Shown here: positions 44,646 to 52,400 of the stretch, one piece after another | Numbering within the stretch: position 1 is the first letter of the stretch | Layout of the letters: every line of letters begins with the position of its first letter | NCBI GenBank assembly: GCA_021838785.1 | Contig: JAKCCV010000003.1 | Coordinates: forward strand, 164,371-228,370 | Source of the DNA: Acidobacteriota bacterium | Lineage (GTDB): Bacteria; Acidobacteriota; Terriglobia; UBA7540 | Length of the DNA stretch: 64,000 bases | Direction of reading: 5' to 3' | Made by a program: the position numbers and the translations under genes | The notes under the pieces: model-generated | Database searches by the model: none | What the model was told of the DNA's origin: nothing | Seen by the model: the letters and a program-made list of their open reading frames with translations, nothing else

Positions 44646-44917
44646 CTTTTCAACCGCCTACTCAAACCGTAGAATGGGGTCACGCGATTTGGTGCCTGGC
44701 TGATCCGCTGCTCGCTGATTACCCGAGCCTTTGAAGACAGAAGGCCGACGGGCTCTCCTTGCGCCACGGCACGTTTCAAACCGGTGCTGACGCAAATTTC
44801 CTTGTGTTTCTTAGGTAATCCTTCGAGCTCAGTTTTCGTTCTATCTGGCCCGGCTTTCAATTCACTCCCAACGCCGGCCGTTCCTTCCCAATCGTCGCGG
44901 AAAAAGTCGGGCTTCAA
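44642..44917 (-). CDS. short hypothetical open frame between two surface-glycan genes
   Basis: A 91-residue open frame with a TTG at 44917. Its first bases overlap the stop of the sugar-phosphate transferase (TTGA) and its own stop overlaps the GTG of hddA (GTGA). It therefore exactly fills the gap on the same strand. The sequence is basic and polar, with no motif I recognise. No ribosome-binding site is evident. It may be a real coupled gene or a chance frame. Confidence 0.35.
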   Translation of the reverse strand: MKPDFFRDDWEGTAGVGSELKAGPDRTKTELEGLPKKHKEICVSTGLKRAVAQGEPVGLLSSKARVISEQRISQAPNRVTPFYGLSRRLKR

Positions 44918-46332
44918 GCACGCTTCTCATTCCATCGGCCGCTCAACGGCAAACCTCTTGGGGATTTGGGCGGCAGTGCTTTCGTTCGGCCTCTGCGCGC
45001 CAAGGTCCCCAAGGTAGCAAACAGCAACCGCACGTCAAGGAAGGGCGACTGGTTGGCCGCATATTCCAGGTCATATCGCGTCTTCTCATCGGAAGAATCG
45101 GTCCCTCGCAGACCCCGAACCTGCGCAAGGCCGGTCATTCCGGGCTTGAGCAGCAGCCGCCGTTGATGCCAGGTCGAGTAATGCCGGACCCGTTCCGGAC
45201 TTTCCGGCCGCGGCCCCACCAAGCTCATATCACCTTTCAGCACGTTCCAAAATTGCGGCATTTCCGAAAAACTGTACCGATACAAGAACCTGCGGAAGCG
45301 CTCACCCCAGTCAGCAGGACCCTTGGGTGCCCGAGAAGAGGAATCCACGTGAAAACGGAGCATTCGGAACGGCCGACCCTCTAAACCGATCCTGAGCTCC
45401 GATCTGAGCACTCGCTGATGATCGCTCACCCACAAAATGAGGCCGATGAGCAAGGCCACGGGACTCAGAAGAATCATCAAGATTCCGGCAGCCGTCACGT
45501 CCATCAAACGCTTCAGCATCCGAAAAGCCGGGTCTGGGTAGAGGCTTTTCAACTCTAAAAGCGGAATTCCATCAATGCTCAGACTCTCAATCTGTTGGGA
45601 GTGCATTTCGTAATATTCCGGCACCAGTTTGACGCTCAGACCGTGCTTCTGGCAATTAGCAATAAAATCAAGAGTTTCGCTATCCTTGCGAATGGGAATC
45701 ACAAAAATCAACTCATGGACGTTTCGAGAAGCCAGTTCTTGGGCCATGGCCTCGGAGTTCCCCGCAACCAAGCGGTTCGAAGCCCCGCGCGCCCCCATGC
45801 CGCTGGCAGGAGTCAAATAACCCGCCACCTCATAATGGAGCTCTGGATGACCGTCTATCCGCCGAGCTAGGTCCTGCGCCAGCTCCGAATCCCCCACAAT
45901 GACCACTCGCCGCAACCCGATCCGGTACCGCCGCAGCCAGAGCAGCGCGCGCCGCAAAAAGATTCGGCTAAAGAGCAAAAATATGTAGAAAAGAAGGAAG
46001 AAAATGGCCAGCTCGAGGCGAGAATATAGCACGTGGTCGGCAAAAAAGATCGCCAAAAATGCCACTGTAAAGAAAAAATAAGGTGTCGTAAGTTGGGAGA
46101 AGTCCAAAGGGTAATTCAACCCCGAAGGCGAGCCGTGCGAGCCAAAGAGCAGAATCAACAGCATCCACAATCCGACGGCCAGCAGAGGCCCGTAGATCAT
46201 CGAATAAAAGCTCACCCATCCAAAGGGAAAGGCACTTGCGCCGTATCGTATCGTGTGCGCCAGCAGAAAAGTAAGAAAGGCGCCGACCAGGTCGGTTCCC
46301 AACAGCAGTAGCGTAACGTAGTACCTTCTCAT
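44914..46332 (-). CDS. polyprenyl-phosphate sugar-phosphate transferase (WbaP/WcaJ family)
   Basis: About 472 residues. Five hydrophobic helices in the first 120 residues and a CoA-binding-like domain (RVVIVGDSELAQDLARRI, about 140-250) precede the C-terminal catalytic domain. The latter begins RLMDVTAAGILMILLSP, runs through DMSLVGPRPESPERV and ends with LKPGMTGLAQVRG. These proteins move a hexose-1-phosphate to undecaprenyl phosphate, which starts O-antigen or exopolysaccharide units. The ATG at 46332 starts at helix 1. It is the first gene of a minus-strand glycan operon running to gmhB. Confidence 0.92.
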   Translation of the reverse strand: MRRYYVTLLLLGTDLVGAFLTFLLAHTIRYGASAFPFGWVSFYSMIYGPLLAVGLWMLLILLFGSHGSPSGLNYPLDFSQLTTPYFFFTVAFLAIFFADHVLYSRLELAIFFLLFYIFLLFSRIFLRRALLWLRRYRIGLRRVVIVGDSELAQDLARRIDGHPELHYEVAGYLTPASGMGARGASNRLVAGNSEAMAQELASRNVHELIFVIPIRKDSETLDFIANCQKHGLSVKLVPEYYEMHSQQIESLSIDGIPLLELKSLYPDPAFRMLKRLMDVTAAGILMILLSPVALLIGLILWVSDHQRVLRSELRIGLEGRPFRMLRFHVDSSSRAPKGPADWGERFRRFLYRYSFSEMPQFWNVLKGDMSLVGPRPESPERVRHYSTWHQRRLLLKPGMTGLAQVRGLRGTDSSDEKTRYDLEYAANQSPFLDVRLLFATLGTLARRGRTKALPPKSPRGLPLSGRWNEKRA

Positions 46333-46676
46333 GGCAATTCCATCCGCTCATGCTCGGACGGATGCGGCACTCCGCGGCCTTGCTCGTTGCGCCGGCTCGT
46401 TTATCCGCTGCGCCGATACAAGCTGCTTATTTTAACCTGAATTGGGCCAGGTAATCTGAGATTTCTTTGGGGGGTCAGGTCGCTTGCCGGCCGATACACC
46501 GAGCTCGGGGACCGAAATGCGTCAGCCCACGCCATGGCCATCCTGCTCGGTCAAATGAGATTCGACGGGCAACCACAATCCGAAGCGAACCTTGCTGTGA
46601 GAAATCGAGTTGACTAGCCAACCTCTACTCCGCTGACGGCCTGCCGGGTCCATCGCTGGACCCGGCCGTGATGAAG
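46333..46676. other. gene-free stretch upstream of the glycan operon
   Basis: 344 bases between the transferase start and the rfaE1 stop. It must contain the promoter for the glycan operon. I see no convincing -35/-10 pair, no RNA gene and no repeat. Open frames here are short and lack coding character. Confidence 0.6.
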
Positions 46677-47735
46677 CTATTTCTCCTGCGCCACCGTCTG
46701 TTTTGCGCCGCGACGGTGCCGGTAGGGTTCCCCATCCGGTTCCGGCCAATTGCCATCGAGAGCCTGAATCAATTCTTCTGCAGAGACCGTGGCCGTGCCA
46801 ACCCGGCCGACCACAATGCCAGCCGCCAGATTTGCCAGTTGAGCGGCTTCTGGCATGGTGGCGCCCGCCGCTACCGACAACGCCAGGACCGCCACTACCG
46901 TGTCACCCGCTCCGGTTACGTCAAAAACCTGCCGTGCTTGGGTGGGCAGATGAAACGGCGGGCTGTCCGTGGCGAAGAGCGCCATGCCATGCTCGCCTCG
47001 CGTGACGAGCACATGTCGTGCTCCCGTTGCGGTCAAAATCGCATCTCCGGCGGCCTCTGCCGTAGCCAGATCGGTAATCCGAATGCCGGAGATCGCCTCA
47101 GCTTCCCGCTCGTTCGGCGTCACCGCTGTAATCGGACCGATGCCACGGAGGTCAAACGCTTTCGGGTCCAAAAAGCACGGAACATGACTCGCTCGGCACT
47201 GCTCCGCTACTTGGTCGAAAAAATCACGCGCCAGCATTCCCTTGTTGTAGTCGGAGACCACCAGCGCCGCCAGGTGCGGCATCTCTTCCCGCAGCCGACC
47301 TAGCAATTCAGCTCGAACCCCTCCCTCCACGGGTGCGCGAGATTCAGTATCCACCCGCACCACATGTTGACTGTGAGCCACTACGCGCTGCTTGACCGTC
47401 GTGCGGCGGTTTCGATCCACCAGCACATGCCGCCCGCCGAGGGCAGAGGCCCGCTCGATCAATTCCACGATCCTTCGGCCCGCCTTATCGTCTCCCACCA
47501 CTCCGAAAACCTGGGGAAGGCCGCCGAGGGCGCAAATGTTCATTGCCACGTTCGCAGCGCCACCAAGCGTCTCCGATTCTCCGGTCACCTCCACGATGGG
47601 AACTGGAGCCTCGGGAGAAATGCGGCTCACATTGCCCCAGACGTAGTGATCCAGCATCAAATCGCCCAGAACCGCAATCCGCGCCCCCTTAAACCGCTCT
47701 ACCACTTGCTTGGCGTGCTTCCGATCCAATACCAA
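46677..47735 (-). CDS. rfaE1: D-glycero-beta-D-manno-heptose-7-phosphate kinase
   Basis: About 352 residues, PfkB/ribokinase fold, matching the first half of HldE only. The N-terminus has VLGDLMLDHYVWGNVSRISPEAPVPIVEV, with the substrate motif, and LGGAANVAMNICALGG. The catalytic DVTGAGDTVVAVLAL block is at about 272-286. It phosphorylates C1 of heptose-7-phosphate for the ADP-heptose route. The nucleotidyltransferase half (RfaE2) is missing here and must be encoded elsewhere. The start is a TTG at 47735 with GGGAGG about 9 bases before it. A tail of about 20 basic residues is unusual. Confidence 0.87.
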   Translation of the reverse strand: MVLDRKHAKQVVERFKGARIAVLGDLMLDHYVWGNVSRISPEAPVPIVEVTGESETLGGAANVAMNICALGGLPQVFGVVGDDKAGRRIVELIERASALGGRHVLVDRNRRTTVKQRVVAHSQHVVRVDTESRAPVEGGVRAELLGRLREEMPHLAALVVSDYNKGMLARDFFDQVAEQCRASHVPCFLDPKAFDLRGIGPITAVTPNEREAEAISGIRITDLATAEAAGDAILTATGARHVLVTRGEHGMALFATDSPPFHLPTQARQVFDVTGAGDTVVAVLALSVAAGATMPEAAQLANLAAGIVVGRVGTATVSAEELIQALDGNWPEPDGEPYRHRRGAKQTVAQEK

Positions 47736-47786
47736 GGTGCATTGCCTCCCTGTTTTGGCGGCCGGTACCGCTTGCCCTGCCTCCGC

Positions 47787-48299
47787 TCAACTCGGCTTAC
47801 GCTCCGGCCCGTGCGGATCCTTCTTGCCTTCATTGGAGTTTCGGGTTGTTGGAGCGGAAGCCTTCACCTTCTCTTTACCTGGCCGGTTCAGGTCATCCAA
47901 CAGGCCTTGAACATGTTTTTCAATCAAATCCCGAGCCTCGCGGTAGGCGGTGAGGTCGCAGCCATAGGGGTCTGGAATGCCCCATTGTATTTTTTTTCCC
48001 ACAAAAGAGGCCAAAGCTGGAGTATTCACATCGCAACCCATGCTGATGACCACGTCCATAGCGTGGAGCGGCACCTCACCGAGACCCTTCGACCACTGCC
48101 CATCGAGCGTAATTCCCTTCTCGTCCATCACGGCGAGTGTCTCCGGTACAATATATCCTAGCGGATGGGAGCCTGCGCTGTAGGCGTGGAGCCGGCCGCT
48201 TGAAAGGCGATTCGCAAACGCCTCGGCCATTTGGCTGCGACAGGAATTGCCAATGCAGACGAAAAGAACGTGGACGCGTTGGGAATCTCCCCTGCTGAT
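47787..48299 (-). CDS. arsenate reductase-like low-molecular-weight phosphatase, start unclear
   Basis: The conserved core reads VHVLFVCIGNSCRSQMAEAF, with the P-loop CIGNSCR (Cx5R) that forms the thiolate nucleophile. SAGSHPLG, ITLDGQWSKGL and WGIPDPYG follow, as in thioredoxin-coupled ArsC and related phosphatases. The first ATG in frame (48230) lies after the P-loop and would yield a dead protein. Upstream of the P-loop, back to an in-frame TGA, I find no ATG, GTG, TTG or CTG. Possible starts are ATC at 48299 (GAGAGG 6 bases upstream) or ATA further up, or a one-base frameshift after the ATG that overlaps the pdxT stop. The coordinates assume the ATC. The tail is Lys-rich. Confidence 0.7.
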   Translation of the reverse strand: MSRGDSQRVHVLFVCIGNSCRSQMAEAFANRLSSGRLHAYSAGSHPLGYIVPETLAVMDEKGITLDGQWSKGLGEVPLHAMDVVISMGCDVNTPALASFVGKKIQWGIPDPYGCDLTAYREARDLIEKHVQGLLDDLNRPGKEKVKASAPTTRNSNEGKKDPHGPERKPS

Positions 48300-48309
48300 G
48301 GCGAACCTC

Positions 48310-48924
48310 TCATCCCCGCTCGGGCGTATTACTGCTGTGAAGCTCCTCGACCTTCTTCAAAAAGTGTCGGTGGATGGTTTCATCCTCAGTGAGTTCGGGA
48401 TGGAACGTCGCGGCCAGGATATTACCTTGTTCAACTAACACGGGCAGATCTTGGGCGCGGCCCAGAACTCTCACGTTATCCCCCACGCGCCGAATGATGG
48501 GAGCGCGGATAAAAACCATTTCTAACGGCTCACTGGACAGTTCCGGACATTCCCCTTGCTGGACCGAACTATCAATCTGCCGGCCGTAGGCGTTGCGTTC
48601 AATCGAAATGTCCAGCAGCCCCAGGCTCGGCTGCGGTGGGTTCAAAACTTCCCGCGCCAGCAGAATGGCCCCGGCGCAAGTGCCAAAGACAGCCTTGCCC
48701 TGCTCGGCGAATCTTCGGATGGCCGGCCCTAGGCCCTCCTCCGAAAAAAATTTGAGCATGGTCGTGCTCTCGCCGCCCGGCAGGATGAGCCCGTCCATTT
48801 CCTCAACCTGCGCGACCTGCCGAACCAGCCGCCAACTGACTCCCAAACGGTCCAGCATCCTGCCGTGCAGTGCAAAATCACCTTGCACCGCCACCAGACC
48901 AATGTGGGGATATTGGGTCTTCAT
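48310..48924 (-). CDS. pdxT: pyridoxal 5'-phosphate synthase glutaminase subunit
   Basis: About 204 residues. It supplies ammonia from glutamine to PdxS. The class I amidotransferase triad is visible: Cys in VFGTCAGAILLA (about 82), and His and Glu in TFHPELTED (about 173-175). GLILPGGESTTM is the oxyanion-loop GGES motif. I chose the ATG at 48924 because GGGGAG precedes it. pdxT and pdxS are normally adjacent; here about 4 kb of other genes lies between them on the same strand. Confidence 0.93.
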   Translation of the reverse strand: MKTQYPHIGLVAVQGDFALHGRMLDRLGVSWRLVRQVAQVEEMDGLILPGGESTTMLKFFSEEGLGPAIRRFAEQGKAVFGTCAGAILLAREVLNPPQPSLGLLDISIERNAYGRQIDSSVQQGECPELSSEPLEMVFIRAPIIRRVGDNVRVLGRAQDLPVLVEQGNILAATFHPELTEDETIHRHFLKKVEELHSSNTPERG

Positions 48925-48991
48925 GAACTCCCCGCACAAGCGACCACGGGCCGCCGCAGTCAGGATGTCCGGCGAACTGCCGGGCGCAACG

Positions 48992-49420
48992 CTACGGAAT
49001 CAATCGGGCCTTCAAGGTGATGGGCGTGGCGGCAAGAGCCTTCGAAACCGGGCAACCCTTCTTGGCAGCCTCGGCCAGCTCCAGAAACGTTGCTTCATTA
49101 AGGCCGGGAACCTCGGCTTCCATTTCAAGATCAATGCCGGTGATGGCAAAGCCCGCCTCGACCTTGTCAAAGTGAACCGAGGCGGTCGTGTGGACGCGCT
49201 TGGGCGTGAAGCCCGCTTTCCCTAGTCCCGCTGAAAATGCCATCGAAAAGCATCCCGCGTGCGCCGCCGCAATCAATTCCTCGGGATTCGTCCCGGCGCC
49301 GTTTTCCATGCGCGACTTGAACGAGAACGGGCCGTCATAAGCGCCCGTTCCCAGCCGCATGTGCCCGCTGCCTTCCATCAAATTTCCCTGCCACTCCGCT
49401 TCCGATTTCCGAATGGGCAT
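48992..49420 (-). CDS. OsmC-family peroxiredoxin
   Basis: About 142 residues. It reduces organic hydroperoxides with two reactive cysteines, seen in AAHAGCFSMAFSAGL (about 57) and AAKKGCPVSKAL (about 123). GTNPEELIAAAHAGC is the conserved family block, preceded by the acidic loop around FSFKSRMENGAG. The ATG at 49420 has AAAGGAG upstream. Located between pdxT and the DinB gene on the same strand. Confidence 0.92.
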   Translation of the reverse strand: MPIRKSEAEWQGNLMEGSGHMRLGTGAYDGPFSFKSRMENGAGTNPEELIAAAHAGCFSMAFSAGLGKAGFTPKRVHTTASVHFDKVEAGFAITGIDLEMEAEVPGLNEATFLELAEAAKKGCPVSKALAATPITLKARLIP

Positions 49421-49465
49421 CTTGTTCTCCTTTGACCTGAGACAGCTAACGGACTGCGTCGGTCC

Positions 49466-49987
49466 CTACCAGTGAGCTCTCCCGCGCAGTTCGGTGATGT
49501 GCGCCACGTGGTGCCGCCCGTGCCAGGCATACAGCGCGACGTATTTGTCGAGCACGACCAAGCCGAGTTCCGGATGTTTCAGCGTGCGCGAAAAATCCTC
49601 CGGCCGCATCGCGCGAAGCAGCGCCGTCCACCGCGCGTGCAACGACTCGATGAGCAGGAGCGACGGCTCAACCGGCAATTTCGAATCCGCCAGCTCCGCC
49701 CAACGCGCCTGATCGTAAGGCTTGATCGGCGGCTGGTCTTCCGTCAGCGCCAGCTTGAACCGAATGTAAGCGTTCATGTGGCTGTCCGGCAAATGATGCG
49801 CCACTTGCCGCACCGTCCACCCGCCTTCGCGATACGGCGTGTCGAGCTGTTGCTCGCTCAGACCCTTCACCGCCTCGCGCAGCTTCGCCGGCGCTTCTTC
49901 AATCTGTTGGATGTAAGCCCGGCGGTCTTGCTCCGTGATTTTCTCCGGCCAGGTGAATTTGCCAACGGGATATCGTGGATCGCCCAT
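49466..49987 (-). CDS. DinB/YfiT-family putative metal-dependent hydrolase
   Basis: About 173 residues. It starts DPRYPVGKFTWPEKIT, which is typical of YfiT/BstA-type proteins. The three metal-binding histidines are in VRQVAHHLPDSHMN and WHGRHHVAHITEL. This is the DinB four-helix fold; relatives are thiol transferases or hydrolases. The substrate is unknown here. A single ATG at 49987 gives the full-length family size. Confidence 0.88.
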   Translation of the reverse strand: MGDPRYPVGKFTWPEKITEQDRRAYIQQIEEAPAKLREAVKGLSEQQLDTPYREGGWTVRQVAHHLPDSHMNAYIRFKLALTEDQPPIKPYDQARWAELADSKLPVEPSLLLIESLHARWTALLRAMRPEDFSRTLKHPELGLVVLDKYVALYAWHGRHHVAHITELRGRAHW

Positions 49988-50000
49988 TACGTGCCTTCCC

Positions 50001-51206
50001 TCATCGAAAACTTCTTCTCCTTCCAGCCTCGTCGTAGCACATCGACTTTGCCCACCCGGCGGCGTTCCAGACCATATCGAAGGTCGGCTTCATTGCGGAG
50101 GCTAGATCGGCATCGTAGTTCTCCACCACAAGTGCAGGGATCAGGATGACGTCCTTGCGGAAGGCGTCGCCTTCAAAACCGGGCGACCCACCCTGGTAGC
50201 TAATGCGATATTGCGAGACCCCAAGCAGCGTAAGCATGAACGCCAGCGGGGCATCAACTTGCAGCCGCCTCAGTGATTGTGCATAACGAAGCGCGGAGTT
50301 GAGCACACTCTCTTCGAATGCGATGCTCGGAACCCTATGGCGCCCTTCACGAGGCTCAAGCAGAGAGGCATTTACCCCCTCCAACGACCCGTCGCGGAAT
50401 ATCTGCAAGTAGGCAGAGGCGCTGCCGCTGGCCGCCGAGAGCCTATACCTGACAACTCCCTCCAAGTTGTAACGGCTGCCGCTCCAGCCTTCTGTTTTAC
50501 CGAGAGGATAGAGGGGGACCCTCCCCGGATCTAGGTCTGCCAGGAAAGCGGGGTCGAATCTCTTTCCCGCGGAAAAGGCGTCCAGAGGGACCACGTGCAG
50601 CACGACGCGGGCCACCGGTGGGAGAGGAACTGGAGTTTCGTCGGCTTGAATCTTGGCAATCCGGTCAAGTCGGAAGTCCCTGACCCTCTCCGCGACCCTA
50701 TCCGAGAGCAGAAAAGCCGCGCGGATTTCATCCACATCCATGGGGTATTTGCCGTTCGAGTTGCGGGCGTAAAAGCGTGATGAGCCGCCGTATGTAACCA
50801 TGTGGGGTGACGCAAAGCTCCTCGGAACCCGGATTACGAAAGCGGCCTTGCCGTTTTCTAACTTCACGGGCCTAGCTACCACGCCAGGTATCCTCGGCCT
50901 TATTCCATCGCGAATGCTGCTCTCGCAGGAGAGGACCGCGGCGTCGGCATCGCCGGATTCGACCCCTGAAAGCTCAACCGGGACCTTACGTCCCTCCCTG
51001 ACCTCTTCTCGCATCCCATATACCAGGTGCCCACCGCTCGCGTTGGCAAACGACGACACGTCGCCAAGAAACTCCTTCCTATCTCCATCGGATTTGCCGG
51101 GCAGCGTTAGCTTGTAGTCTATGGTCTTCCACTCTGAAACCCCATTCTCAATAAGGGTCAAAAGATCGGCCTCGGCGACCTGCTCTATGGGCTTCTCTAG
51201 GGGCAT
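50001..51206 (-). CDS. Schlafen AlbA_2-domain protein (copy A)
   Basis: About 401 residues. The N-terminal AlbA_2 domain (about 10-130) reads ENGVSEWKTIDYKLTLPG, then EFLGDVSSFANASGGHLVYGM, then RFYARNSNGKYPMDVDEIRAAF. This is the Schlafen-type fold with acidic residues that acts as a tRNA/RNA nuclease in some relatives, although nuclease activity cannot be claimed here. The C-terminal 250 residues are unfamiliar and beta-rich. The ATG at 51206 has GAGG about 8 bases upstream; longer frames run through a hicB remnant. It begins the accessory patch between pdxT and pdxS. Confidence 0.8.
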   Translation of the reverse strand: MPLEKPIEQVAEADLLTLIENGVSEWKTIDYKLTLPGKSDGDRKEFLGDVSSFANASGGHLVYGMREEVREGRKVPVELSGVESGDADAAVLSCESSIRDGIRPRIPGVVARPVKLENGKAAFVIRVPRSFASPHMVTYGGSSRFYARNSNGKYPMDVDEIRAAFLLSDRVAERVRDFRLDRIAKIQADETPVPLPPVARVVLHVVPLDAFSAGKRFDPAFLADLDPGRVPLYPLGKTEGWSGSRYNLEGVVRYRLSAASGSASAYLQIFRDGSLEGVNASLLEPREGRHRVPSIAFEESVLNSALRYAQSLRRLQVDAPLAFMLTLLGVSQYRISYQGGSPGFEGDAFRKDVILIPALVVENYDADLASAMKPTFDMVWNAAGWAKSMCYDEAGRRRSFR

Positions 51207-51252
51207 GATGTATCCTCGGCCTGCAGTGCGACGAAGATTCGCGAAACGCCTC

Positions 51253-51459
51253 TCAAGCCTGTACGTACTCCGTGGCCGAAGCCGGTTCGGGCACGGGGCT
51301 GCCCTCCTGGCGCAGGCTTGCGAGATGAAGGTCAATGGCTCGGCGATTGAGCTGCAGAACTTCTTCGCAGGTTTCGCCGACAACGGCGCAGGCCGGCAAG
51401 TCCGGCACATGCGCGCCCCAACTATTCCGCCCCTTCTCGATCGCAGCCCACGGCTCACA
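51253..51459 (-). pseudogene. hicB-like antitoxin remnant lacking its start
   Basis: The frame reads CEPWAAIEKGRNSWGAHVPDLPACAVVGETCEEVL and on to PEPASATEYVQA, a near-complete HicB antitoxin domain of type II toxin-antitoxin systems, but with no start codon in front of the first strand. Upstream in frame it runs straight into the detached pdxS 3' end. Read from a TTG at 51516 it would produce a chimera. No hicA toxin gene is adjacent. Confidence 0.6.
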
Positions 51460-51463
51460 CTTC

Positions 51464-51556
51464 TTACCAACCCCGCGTTTGCAGCAGCTCTTCCGGCTTG
51501 AGCTTGGCGACGTCAATGCCCTTCATCGCCTCGCCCAATTCTCCCGTGCGCTCGGC
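51464..51556 (-). pseudogene. detached second copy of the pdxS 3' end
   Basis: Thirty codons encode AERTGELGEAMKGIDVAKLK and then PEELLQTRGW-stop. The intact gene at 53128 ends [18 protein letters not shown] and LLQTRGW-stop. Sequence beyond this block does not resemble pdxS. At the DNA level the two ends differ by far more than a recent duplication would. This copy has GC-rich codons like the bulk of pdxS, while the last 60 bases of the intact gene are AT-richer. Confidence 0.75.
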
Positions 51557-51741
51557 GGCGGCGCGATGCTCTGGGACGCGCCCCGTCGGCTGGGCATTGT
51601 TACGGCTCGTCGGACCCGCGAAAGTCGCGCAACCGATTCCCGCACAGCCTCGGCCATGCGAATTTTCTCTGACCACCTCAGCGACGCCTGCTGTTTTTGC
51701 CATGCGCTTTGGCGCTCGAAGAGTTTGTCTATCTCAGTCAT
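51523..51741 (-). CDS. small partner protein of the nucleotidyltransferase
   Basis: About 72 residues. MTEIDKLFERQSAWQKQQASLRWSEKIRMAEAVRESVARL is a charged helical segment that starts 8 bases inside the end of the nucleotidyltransferase gene. The last 30 residues are low-complexity and overlap the pdxS remnant in another frame, so the natural C-terminus may have been cut off when the patch formed. Small charged proteins often follow such nucleotidyltransferases; I cannot name it. Confidence 0.55.
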   Translation of the reverse strand: MTEIDKLFERQSAWQKQQASLRWSEKIRMAEAVRESVARLSRVRRAVTMPSRRGASQSIAPPPSARENWARR

Positions 51742-52243
51742 TCAAGAACCTTGCCTCAAACCTTTTCCAAGCATCTGTCAATCCGTGCCGCGCGGCGAGG
51801 TCGGCAAGCTGCTCGCGGTTGACGCTCCCCGAATCCAGCAACTGCGCAATCCTCGCCCAATCCTTCGCCCGCCCGACACTTAATGCGATAACGGCCAGAT
51901 GGTCCGCGCGCACGACGCGCAGGGGTACGCCCTCAAAATCATCCGTTTCCGCTTGTTCGATCGCCTCCCGCGTCAGATTGCTGAACGCGGGAATAAATTG
52001 GACCGGCCAGGCGCCCACGCGCACGGCTTCTCCCTGCGCCTGATACCCACGGGAGGCGCAGAATTCGTAAATCGGTTTCAACACGTCCAGTCTCTCAGGC
52101 TCCGACACGGCAACCAGCACGTCGGCGTCCAGCGTAGCCGCAGGCTCCGTGTATCGCATCTGAGCGACGGCGCCAAACAACGCATAGTCCGAAACCACTC
52201 CCGCCTCGCGCATCGCGTTGAGCAGTTCTGCCACTTCCTTCAT
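51734..52243 (-). CDS. nucleotidyltransferase-fold protein
   Basis: About 169 residues. The N-terminal region has a helix, then DYALFGAVAQMRYTEPAATLDADVLVAV, in which FGAVAQMRY replaces the usual GGxA.. motif and Asp-Ala-Asp provides the metal pair of the Pol-beta/MNT fold. The C-terminal half is helical (LRVVRADHLAVIALSVGRAKDWARIAQLL). Relatives include AbiEii-like and MNT toxins that transfer nucleotides to RNA or proteins. The activity here is not established. It overlaps the small downstream gene by 8 bases. Confidence 0.72.
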   Translation of the reverse strand: MKEVAELLNAMREAGVVSDYALFGAVAQMRYTEPAATLDADVLVAVSEPERLDVLKPIYEFCASRGYQAQGEAVRVGAWPVQFIPAFSNLTREAIEQAETDDFEGVPLRVVRADHLAVIALSVGRAKDWARIAQLLDSGSVNREQLADLAARHGLTDAWKRFEARFLND

Positions 52244-52276
52244 TCCTGACAGGATACTTGAGCGCCGAGCAAGTTG

Positions 52277-52399
52277 TCATCCGAGGACCCGCTGCCAACT
52301 CGACCCACGCGTCTCGCCGACGACGGCGCAACCGGGCAGGTCCGCAACATACGCGCCCCAACTGTTTTCGCCCCTCTCGATTATGACGAGGTATTTCAA
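52277..52399 (-). pseudogene. hicB-like antitoxin remnant lacking its C-terminal half
   Basis: Forty codons from a TTG at 52399: KYLVIIERGENSWGAYVADL, PGCAVVGET, then an unrelated RGSSWQRVLG and stop. This is the N-terminal third of HicB, cut just after the VVGET strand. It begins 1 base after the stop of AlbA_2 copy B. It complements the other remnant, which lacks the N-terminus. Confidence 0.6.
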
Positions 52400-52400
52400 T

